Positions 5,503 to 10,882 of a stretch of DNA of 10,882 nucleotides are shown here, one piece after another (the stretch's first letter is position 1; the number at the start of each line of letters is the position of its first letter). The translations under genes were made by a program, and so were the position numbers. This stretch comes from Spirochaetota bacterium (lineage in GTDB: Bacteria; Spirochaetota; Spirochaetia; Treponematales; Breznakiellaceae): positions 1 through 10,882 of the forward strand of contig JAEXTK010000255.1 of NCBI GenBank assembly GCA_023406985.1. Direction: 5' to 3'. The notes under the pieces were generated by a model. It was not told the origin of the DNA and did no database searches. It saw nothing but the letters and a program-made list of their open reading frames with translations.

Positions 5503-6519
5503 ATGAAGAAACTGGTCGTATCGGTTACGTCGCTCGTCCTCGCGGCCGGCCTCGCCGCGGCCGCGGGCCAGCAGGCCTCCGGCGCGAACGCGCCCGCGAC
5601 GAAGGGCGTCGCGCTCCAATATTCCTGGCAGGATCCCGTGTCGGACGATCCGGACGGCCTGCTCCCCGGCGTGGACCCGACGAAGGTGAAAGGCAACGTG
5701 GTCACCGCGGGCTCGTCCACGGTATTTCCGCTCTCCGAGGCCATAGCCGGCCGCTTCAAGAAGGAAGGCTACGCCGATACCATCTCCATAGACAGCATCG
5801 GCTCGGGCGCGGGCTTTGAGCGCTTCGGCAAGACCGGCGAGACCGACATCTCCAACGCCTCGGTGGCCATCGGCCCGGCGCAGGTGGAAGCCGCCAAGGC
5901 CATCGGACGCACTCCGATCGAGTTCCGCGTGGGGACCGACGCGTTGGCCGTCTGCGTGAGCTCCGCCAACACCTTCGCGACCAACATCACCCAAGCCGAA
6001 CTCGCGAAGCTCTTCTCCACCGCGACGCTCTGGTCGGATGTCCGCCCCGAATGGCCGCAGAAGGAGATCCTCCGCTTCAGCCCGGGTACGGACTCAGGAA
6101 CCTTCTCCTACTTCGTGGAGCACATCTTCAAGAAGAAGAAGGAGCCGCTCCTGGGCTCCAAGAACCTCCAGCTTTCCGAGGATGACCACGTCCTCGTCCA
6201 GGGCATCGAGGGAAGCCCCTACGCCGTCGGCTACTTCGGCTTCGCCTACTACATGGAAAACAAGGCGAAGCTCAAGGTCCTCAGCGTGGACGGCGTTGCG
6301 CCGAGCCAGGCGACCGTCGATGCGGGCACGTACCCGCTCGCCCGGCCCCTCTTCCTCTACTCCGACGCCGGCATCATGAAGGCGAAGCCGCAGGTCGCCG
6401 CCTTCATCGCCTACTACCTGACCTACGTGAACGACGAGATCAAGCGCGTGGGCTACTTCCCGGCCAATCCCGCCGCCCTCAAGCAGGCGAAGCAGAACTG
6501 GCTTGACGCGATGAAGTGA
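5503..6519 (+). CDS. pstS: Periplasmic phosphate-binding protein of the Pst importer
   Basis: This protein captures phosphate in the periplasm and delivers it to PstCA. It has 338 residues. A Sec signal peptide (MKKLVVSVTSLVLAAGLAAA, cleavage near 20-27) has no lipobox cysteine, so the protein is soluble and periplasmic. Phosphate-binding signatures are TAGSSTVFPLSEAI (68-81), SIGSGAGFERFGKTGETDIS (98-117) and SPGTDSGTFSYF (193-204). A segment of about 40 residues separates the signal peptide from the first binding loop. FAYYMENKAKLKVLSVDGV and the C-terminal FIAYYLTYV...GYFP region are typical of the PstS family. It is the first gene of pstSCAB, preceded by the 11-bp repeats and followed by a strong hairpin, which suggests a higher mRNA level than pstCAB. 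Confidence 0.93.
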   Translation: MKKLVVSVTSLVLAAGLAAAAGQQASGANAPATKGVALQYSWQDPVSDDPDGLLPGVDPTKVKGNVVTAGSSTVFPLSEAIAGRFKKEGYADTISIDSIGSGAGFERFGKTGETDISNASVAIGPAQVEAAKAIGRTPIEFRVGTDALAVCVSSANTFATNITQAELAKLFSTATLWSDVRPEWPQKEILRFSPGTDSGTFSYFVEHIFKKKKEPLLGSKNLQLSEDDHVLVQGIEGSPYAVGYFGFAYYMENKAKLKVLSVDGVAPSQATVDAGTYPLARPLFLYSDAGIMKAKPQVAAFIAYYLTYVNDEIKRVGYFPANPAALKQAKQNWLDAMK

Positions 6520-6528
6520 TGAAAGGAA

Positions 6529-6565
6529 AGCCTTCCGGGAAGCCTTACGGGCATCCCGGAAGGCT
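6529..6565 (+). terminator. Intercistronic hairpin between pstS and pstC
   Basis: AGCCTTCCGGGA (6529-6540) and TCCCGGAAGGCT (6554-6565) form a perfect 12-bp stem with a 13-nt loop, starting 10 nt after the pstS stop. No U tract follows, so full intrinsic termination is unlikely. The better reading is a partial attenuator or a 3' stabiliser that keeps pstS mRNA more abundant than pstCAB, as is common for operons that begin with a binding-protein gene. Confidence 0.65.
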
Positions 6566-6607
6566 CAATCGGGTACTTGAGATTCCTATTCCGCAACAGG
6601 ATGTCCG

Positions 6608-7531
6608 ATGTCAGACGTGAACCGTACCGGTAAGCCCGTGAGCCTCGCGCGGAAAGCGCGGCCGACCGAAAGCCTGATCCAAGCCTTCCTCCTCTTCTGC
6701 GCCGCCGTTTCCGTCGTAACCACGACCCTCATCGTCTTTACCCTGGGCAAGGAAGCGTGGGGATTCTTCCGTACGGTGAGCGTTTTCTCCTTCCTCACGG
6801 GGACCGAATGGCAGCCGACCATCGAGCGCTTCGGCATCCTCCCGCTCCTGAACGCCACCTTCATGACGAGCCTCATCGCCATGGCGATAGCCCTGCCCGT
6901 CGGGCTTTCGGTGGCGATCTACCTCAGCGAGTACGCCGCCGATCGACTCCGCGAGACGCTCAAACCCATACTGGAAGTGCTCGCGGGCGTCCCGACGGTC
7001 GTGTACGGCTACTTCGCCCTCACCGCCGTCACGCCCTTCCTCCGGACGGTGTTCGGCGCGGACCGGGTGGAGATCTACAACACCGCGAGCGCGGGACTCG
7101 TGATGGGCGTGCTCATCCTCCCGCTCGTCGCGTCCATGTGCGAAGACGCGCTCGGCTCCGTCCCCAATTCGCTCCGGGAGGCTGCCTACGCCATGGGAGC
7201 CACCAAGCTCGAGGTAGCCATCCAGATCGTCGTCCCCGCGGCCTTCTCCGGCATCGCGGCGACCACGATCATGGGACTCTCGCGCGCGGTCGGCGAGACC
7301 ATGATCGTCGCGCTGGCCGCGGGGGCGGGGTCCAACCTGACGGCGAATCCGTTCCGCGCGGCGGAGACCATGACCGGCCACATCGTGCGCATCTCGGGGG
7401 GCGACCTCTCGTACGATTCCATCGATTATACGAGCCTCTTCGCCATCGCGCTCCTGCTCTTCTTCATCACGCTCGGCCTCAACATCCTGAGCCGCCGCAT
7501 CATCGAGCGGTTCCGGGAGGTCTACGAATGA
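6608..7531 (+). CDS. pstC: Phosphate ABC transporter permease PstC
   Basis: This is an inner-membrane permease that pairs with PstA to form the phosphate channel. The 307 residues have about six helices, starting with about 24-47. The membrane-spanning core (about 83-295) contains LEVLAGVPTVVYGYFAL (122-138) and the ATPase-coupling EAA loop EAAYAMGATKLEVAIQIVVP (191-210), followed by LSRAVGETMIV (224-234), all typical of PstC. Length is normal for the family. The start at 6608 has AGGA at 6598-6601, 6 nt upstream. An out-of-frame ATG at 6601 gives only a ten-codon ORF. The gene lies 88 nt after pstS and ends in a 4-bp ATGA overlap with pstA. Confidence 0.93.
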   Translation: MSDVNRTGKPVSLARKARPTESLIQAFLLFCAAVSVVTTTLIVFTLGKEAWGFFRTVSVFSFLTGTEWQPTIERFGILPLLNATFMTSLIAMAIALPVGLSVAIYLSEYAADRLRETLKPILEVLAGVPTVVYGYFALTAVTPFLRTVFGADRVEIYNTASAGLVMGVLILPLVASMCEDALGSVPNSLREAAYAMGATKLEVAIQIVVPAAFSGIAATTIMGLSRAVGETMIVALAAGAGSNLTANPFRAAETMTGHIVRISGGDLSYDSIDYTSLFAIALLLFFITLGLNILSRRIIERFREVYE

Positions 7532-8805
7532 GGAACCTCGCCCCGCCCGGCAAGCCGGGCTTAAGGACCGACGCCGATTTCGCCGCCAATCTGGACGCGC
7601 GCAAGAACCGCGGCAAGCGGCGCCTCGCGCTCTTCATGGCCGCCACCGTCTTCGCCGTAGTCTCCCTGGTCACGCTCATCGCGAGCGTCGTGAACGACGC
7701 CTTCGGGTACGTCCTCCTCGTGGATACGGTGAGTCCGACGACCCTCGCCCGCGACGGGGTCGCCCTGGAGGACCTGGACGGAGAAGCGCTCATCGCCATA
7801 CTCCGCGAACACGTCTCCCGGCGCTATTTCATGAAGCTGGAGGCGGACGCCCCGCTCGCCGACCGGCCGCGCGCCGAGCTCCTCGACCTCGTCATGGCGG
7901 AAGTCGTCCAGAGCGAAGCGGAAAAGACGTGGACCTTCGCCCAAAGCGTATTCGACGGAAAATCTGTCCGCGCCTGGGTCGCGGAGAACGCGCCGGAGGG
8001 CCGGCTCCGCTTCCGCGCTTGGCTCAATCCCTCGTTCCTCAAGAAGTCCCAGGCGCCGCGCGCCTTGGACGCCGGCGTGCGCGGAGCCCTCCTCGGCTCC
8101 TTCCTCACCATCCTCATCACCCTCGTCTTCGCCTTCCCGATCGGGATCGGGGCGGCGGTGTACCTGGAGGAATACGCGCGGCCGAATCGCTTCAACCGGT
8201 TCATCCAGACGAACATCTACAATCTCGCCGGCGTCCCCTCGATCATCTACGGGATGCTCGGCCTCACCATCTTCGTGCGGTTCATGGAGCCGCTCACCTC
8301 CGGGGTGTTCTTCGGGGCCGTGACCGATCCGACGACCGCGAACGGCCGGACGGTGTTCTCCGCGGGCCTCACCCTCGCCCTCCTCATCCTGCCCGTCATC
8401 ATCATCAACGCCCAGGAGGCGCTCAAGGCGGTGCCCGCGACGCTCCGCTACTCGAGCTACGCCGTCGGCGCCACCAAGTGGCAGACCATACTCCACCACG
8501 TGCTCCCCGCGAGCATGGACCGTATCCTCACGGGCACGGTGCTCGCCGTCTCCCGCGCGGTCGGCGAGACGGCGCCCCTGGTCGTCGTGGGCGCGTCCGC
8601 CTTCCTGACTAAGGACCCCACCGGCATCTTCTCCAAGTTCACGACGCTGCCCATCCAGATTTACCAGTGGACGGCGCGCCCCCAACAGGAATACCGGAAT
8701 GCCGCGGCGGCGGCCATTCTCGTGCTCCTCGCCCTGCTCCTCACCCTCAACGCGTCCGCGATCGTGCTGCGGAATCGATTCCGAAAGAACAAGAGGCTCG
8801 GATGA
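7528..8805 (+). CDS. pstA: Phosphate ABC transporter permease PstA with large periplasmic insertion
   Basis: This is the second permease of the Pst importer, 425 residues against about 280-300 for standard PstA. Order: a charged cytoplasmic N-terminus (1-32), helix 1 (about 34-55), an inserted region (about 56-182), then the conserved core with GALLGSFLTILITLVFAFPI (186-205), AGVPSIIYGMLGL (234-246), the EAA loop YAVGATKWQTILHHVLPASM (311-330) and VSRAVGETAPLVVVG (341-355). The insertion begins LLVDTVSPTTLARDGVALED and is rich in charged helical residues. From the topology it should face the periplasm. Some alphaproteobacterial PstA proteins also carry a long N-terminal loop domain (DUF3333), and this may be a relative of it. 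The start is the ATG overlapping the pstC stop (ATGA). The open frame extends far upstream but only as a shadow of pstC. Confidence 0.9.
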   Translation: MRNLAPPGKPGLRTDADFAANLDARKNRGKRRLALFMAATVFAVVSLVTLIASVVNDAFGYVLLVDTVSPTTLARDGVALEDLDGEALIAILREHVSRRYFMKLEADAPLADRPRAELLDLVMAEVVQSEAEKTWTFAQSVFDGKSVRAWVAENAPEGRLRFRAWLNPSFLKKSQAPRALDAGVRGALLGSFLTILITLVFAFPIGIGAAVYLEEYARPNRFNRFIQTNIYNLAGVPSIIYGMLGLTIFVRFMEPLTSGVFFGAVTDPTTANGRTVFSAGLTLALLILPVIIINAQEALKAVPATLRYSSYAVGATKWQTILHHVLPASMDRILTGTVLAVSRAVGETAPLVVVGASAFLTKDPTGIFSKFTTLPIQIYQWTARPQQEYRNAAAAAILVLLALLLTLNASAIVLRNRFRKNKRLG

Positions 8806-9602
8806 CCATGAAAAGCGACGAAGCCCGGCTATCCTTCAATCCCGCCGCCGAGACGGCGAACGCCCTGGAATTCCGCGGCGTGAACATCTACTACGGCGAT
8901 TTCCGCGCGGTGAAAGATCTCTCCATGACCTTCGAGAAGAAGAAAGTCACGGCGATCATCGGCCCCTCGGGTTGCGGAAAGAGCACCGCGCTCCGCGCGA
9001 TCAACCGTATGAACGAGCTGCTCCCCGGCGCGCGCATGGAGGGGGAGATCCTGTTCCACGACATCAACATCTACGACGCGGACGTGGACGCCGCGGAGGT
9101 GCGCCGGCGCATCGGCATGGTCTTCCAGAAGCCGAATCCCTTCGCCAAGACGATCTACGAGAACGTGGCCTGGGGCGCGCGCATCAACGGCTATACCGGC
9201 GACATGGACGAGCTCGTCGAGTCGAGCCTCCGGGCGGTCTACCTCTGGGACGAGGTCAAGGACACGCTCAAGAAGAGCGCCCTCGCCCTCTCGGGCGGCC
9301 AGCAGCAGCGCCTCTGCATCGCGCGGGCGGTGGCGGTGAAACCCGAGATCCTGCTCATGGACGAGCCGACGAGCGCCCTCGATCCCCTGTCGACGAGCCG
9401 CATCGAGGATCTGCTCGAGGAGCTCAAGCGGAACTATTCCATCATCATCGTGACCCACAACATGCAGCAGGCCGGCCGCGTCTCCGACTATACGGCCTTC
9501 TTCCTCTCAGGCGACCTCGTGGAATACGCGCCGACCAAGGACCTCTTCTTCAATCCCCGCGACAAGCGGACCGAGAACTACATCTCCGGCAGATTCGGTT
9601 GA
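8802..9602 (+). CDS. pstB: Phosphate ABC transporter ATP-binding protein
   Basis: This ATPase drives phosphate import on the cytoplasmic side of PstCA. The 266 residues carry every ABC motif: Walker A GPSGCGKST (54-62), Q-loop Gln109 in MVFQKPNPF (a PstB hallmark), signature LSGGQQQRLCIARA (163-176), Walker B ILLMDEPTSALDP (183-195) and H-loop His219 in VTHNMQQAGRVSD. TENYISGRFG at the end is the usual PstB terminus. The first ATG (8802) overlaps the pstA stop by 4 bp and has AGAGG about 5 nt upstream. A second ATG two codons later is possible but less well placed. No phoU follows; the next gene is convergent. Confidence 0.96.
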   Translation: MTMKSDEARLSFNPAAETANALEFRGVNIYYGDFRAVKDLSMTFEKKKVTAIIGPSGCGKSTALRAINRMNELLPGARMEGEILFHDINIYDADVDAAEVRRRIGMVFQKPNPFAKTIYENVAWGARINGYTGDMDELVESSLRAVYLWDEVKDTLKKSALALSGGQQQRLCIARAVAVKPEILLMDEPTSALDPLSTSRIEDLLEELKRNYSIIIVTHNMQQAGRVSDYTAFFLSGDLVEYAPTKDLFFNPRDKRTENYISGRFG

Positions 9603-9605
9603 GGT

Positions 9606-9621
9606 CGCGGCCGAGGCCGCG
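9606..9621. terminator. Possible GC hairpin between convergent pstB and the kinase gene
   Basis: CGCGGCC-GA-GGCCGCG is an inverted repeat with 7-bp arms in the 28-bp gap between the two stop codons. It could pause transcription from both sides, but the loop is tight and no U tract follows on either strand, so intrinsic termination is doubtful. Confidence 0.3.
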
Positions 9622-9630
9622 GGCGGCCGC

Positions 9631-10806
9631 TCACGGGCCCGTTTTGGGGCAGGGGTCGAAGCGGAGCGTGAAACGGGCGCCGGGCGCGGAGGCTGCGGAA
9701 AGTTCGCCGCCGAGCTGGCGCCGCAGGGCATCCACGATGGTGAGGCCCACCCCGGAAGCCGTCCCCACGTCGAAATCCGGCGGCAGGCCGACGCCGTCGT
9801 CCTGCACGGTCAGGACCGCGGAAGCCGCCTCCCGGCGCAGGGAGAGGGTGATCTGCCCCGGCCGGCCGCCGGGAAAGGCGTGCTTGAGCGCGTCGGTGAT
9901 GAGCTCGTTCACGATGAGCCCCAGGCTGACGGCGCGCTTGGTGCTCACCTCCATCGGCTCCAGCTCGCAAACCAGATCGATGCCCCGCATCTCGGCCCCG
10001 TAGCTATCGAAGAGGTCCTCGGCGACGCGGCGGAGGTACTCGTCGAGCCGCGCCGCCTCCAGCTTGGAGGAAAGATCCAGCTGGCGGTATATGAGCGAAA
10101 GTACCTTGATCCGGCTCCTGAGTTTGGTGAGCACGTCCTTTGCGGCCGAATCGACCATCCGCCCCGCCTCTATGGAGATGAGGCTCTGCATCTGGGCGAA
10201 GCTGTTCATGGTCCGGTGCTGGAGCTCGCCGAGGAGGAAGGTCTTGGCGGCCAGGGCATCCCTGAGGGCCGCCTCGCTCCGCTTGAGCGCGCAGATATGG
10301 GCGACGGTGCGGGCGAACAAGGCAAGGATCTCCCCGTCCTCGTCCTCGATGCCGCGGGCGCTCAGCAGATTGTCCGCCACGATCTCGCCGATGATCTTCG
10401 TGCCGTCCCAGAGCGGCGCGATGACCTTGTCGCTCCGACCGACGGGGTTGAGTTTCTCGTCGAAAACCACGTCGCCCCTCACGACGACGAAGGGCAGCGA
10501 TCCGTCGTAGAGGGCCGAAGGATGATCCTTCGTGTAGCGGGGAAGGCGGATGCCGTGCTCGTCCCGCGGCCGGCCCTCCTCGTCGGTACCCCAGGCGCCC
10601 ATGACGAAATTGCCGTCCGCGGGATCCAGGAACCAGATGCCGATCCGGTCGAAAGCGAGGCGCGAGACGCAGAGCTCGACGGCCCGGCGGCACAGCGCGC
10701 TTTCGTCCTCGGCGCGGGAAAGTTCCATGGAAATATCGTGGAGCGCGCGGAGACGGGCATCGATGGGGACGCGGACCGAAAGGCCGGCCGGGAGCGGGCG
10801 AGACAT
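9631..10806 (-). CDS. GAF-domain sensor histidine kinase (HisKA_2 type)
   Basis: This is a cytoplasmic signal-transducing kinase of 391 residues with no membrane segment. A GAF sensor domain (about 16-178) includes APLWDGTKIIGEIVADNLLS (130-149). A HisKA_2 dimerisation/phosphoacceptor segment follows with LLGELQHRTMNSFAQMQSLI (191-210), where His197 is the likely phosphorylated residue. The ATPase domain has an N-box LIVNELITDALKHAFP (297-312), a D-box VQDDGVGLP (334-342) and a G-box SGVGLTIVDALRRQLGG (351-367). The N-box position usually held by the Mg2+-binding Asn is Asp305 here. No receiver domain or partner regulator is in the window, so the target is unknown. The ATG is the first possible start: an in-frame TGA lies 15 nt upstream with no start codon between. 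No ribosome binding site precedes it. It converges on pstB with a 28-bp gap. Confidence 0.88.
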   Translation of the reverse strand: MSRPLPAGLSVRVPIDARLRALHDISMELSRAEDESALCRRAVELCVSRLAFDRIGIWFLDPADGNFVMGAWGTDEEGRPRDEHGIRLPRYTKDHPSALYDGSLPFVVVRGDVVFDEKLNPVGRSDKVIAPLWDGTKIIGEIVADNLLSARGIEDEDGEILALFARTVAHICALKRSEAALRDALAAKTFLLGELQHRTMNSFAQMQSLISIEAGRMVDSAAKDVLTKLRSRIKVLSLIYRQLDLSSKLEAARLDEYLRRVAEDLFDSYGAEMRGIDLVCELEPMEVSTKRAVSLGLIVNELITDALKHAFPGGRPGQITLSLRREAASAVLTVQDDGVGLPPDFDVGTASGVGLTIVDALRRQLGGELSAASAPGARFTLRFDPCPKTGP

Positions 10807-10812
10807 GAAAAA

Positions 10813-10841
10813 AGTATAGGATCAGCCCGCCCGCCGGTCAA
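10813..10841 (-). promoter_or_regulatory. Sigma70-type promoter of the kinase gene, leaderless type
   Basis: On the minus strand TTGACC (10841-10836), a 17-bp spacer and TATACT (10818-10813) are followed by TTTTTC and the ATG at 10806. The -10 ends 6 nt before the ATG, so transcription should begin at or beside the start codon, with no room for a ribosome binding site. Confidence 0.65.
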
Positions 10842-10882
10842 CCTGGCCGCCCGGCGCGCGGCCCCCGCCTACGAGGCTCCGC

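Noticed and set aside
6757..7527. Long in-frame extension upstream of pstA
   Set aside because: It is the +2 shadow of pstC, Arg/His/Pro-rich, with no family match. PstA homology begins after the ATG at 7528, which overlaps the pstC stop.
7561..8685. 374-codon minus-strand frame opposite pstA
   Set aside because: Its composition is Glu/Arg/Gly/His-rich shadow sequence, and the plus strand encodes a clear PstA.
9634..9646. ACGGGCCCGT followed by TTT as a terminator of pstB
   Set aside because: The palindrome has no loop and lies inside the 3' end of the kinase gene. The hairpin would have only about three base pairs.
8699..10003. 434-codon open frame overlapping pstB and running antisense to the kinase
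   Set aside because: It is out of frame with pstB, low-complexity and Arg-rich, and spans two well-supported genes on opposite strands.
10838..10882. Possible C-terminus of another minus-strand gene ending in TGA at 10838
   Set aside because: Only 14 codons of Arg/Gly/Pro-rich sequence are visible, and GC-rich DNA is open by chance. It cannot be supported.

Overview
The window is chromosomal DNA from a GC-rich bacterium. It is densely packed with genes, and most ribosome binding sites are strong AAGGAGG types. The phosphate-binding protein has a cleavable signal peptide without a lipobox cysteine, which suggests a diderm (Gram-negative-type) envelope. The phylum cannot be fixed from the sequence. 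The form of the secreted-protein leader and of the GAF/HisKA_2 kinase gives only a weak impression of a GC-rich spirochaete or relative, and this is not a claim. No mobile element, CRISPR array, rRNA or tRNA is visible.

Layout. (1) 1-114, minus strand: the first 38 codons of a secreted Ala/Gly-rich protein that runs off the window edge. (2) 157-4602, minus strand: a tight operon nqrB-nqrC-nqrD-nqrE-nqrF followed by a conserved-looking 149-aa protein of unknown function. It encodes most of a Na+-translocating NADH:quinone oxidoreductase, but nqrA, nqrM and the flavin transferase apbE are not in the window. (3) 4603-4740: an AT-rich divergent promoter region. (4) 4741-5421, plus strand: a HAD-family phosphatase resembling phosphoglycolate phosphatase. 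(5) 5503-9602, plus strand: the high-affinity phosphate importer pstS-pstC-pstA-pstB. It is preceded by four hexamers repeated at exactly 11 bp (a candidate Pho box) and has a strong hairpin between pstS and pstC. (6) 9631-10806, minus strand and convergent with pstB: a GAF sensor histidine kinase.

How the genes fit together. The Nqr complex would oxidise NADH, reduce quinone and export Na+. PstSCAB would import phosphate when it is scarce, presumably under a PhoB-like regulator acting at the 11-bp repeats. The HAD phosphatase lies between the two systems and may be metabolic housekeeping. The kinase has no partner regulator in view, so its link to phosphate or to Nqr is only positional.

The most interesting observations are as follows. 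Three operon-head genes (secreted protein, HAD phosphatase, kinase) each have a sigma70-like -10 hexamer ending 5-6 nt before the ATG and no ribosome binding site, which implies leaderless mRNAs, while internal genes use strong ribosome binding sites. The nqr locus lacks nqrA, has Rnf-sized NqrB and NqrC, and has altered FMN-attachment motifs in both. PstA carries an insertion of roughly 125 residues between its first two membrane segments. I did not find a clearly new multi-gene system.
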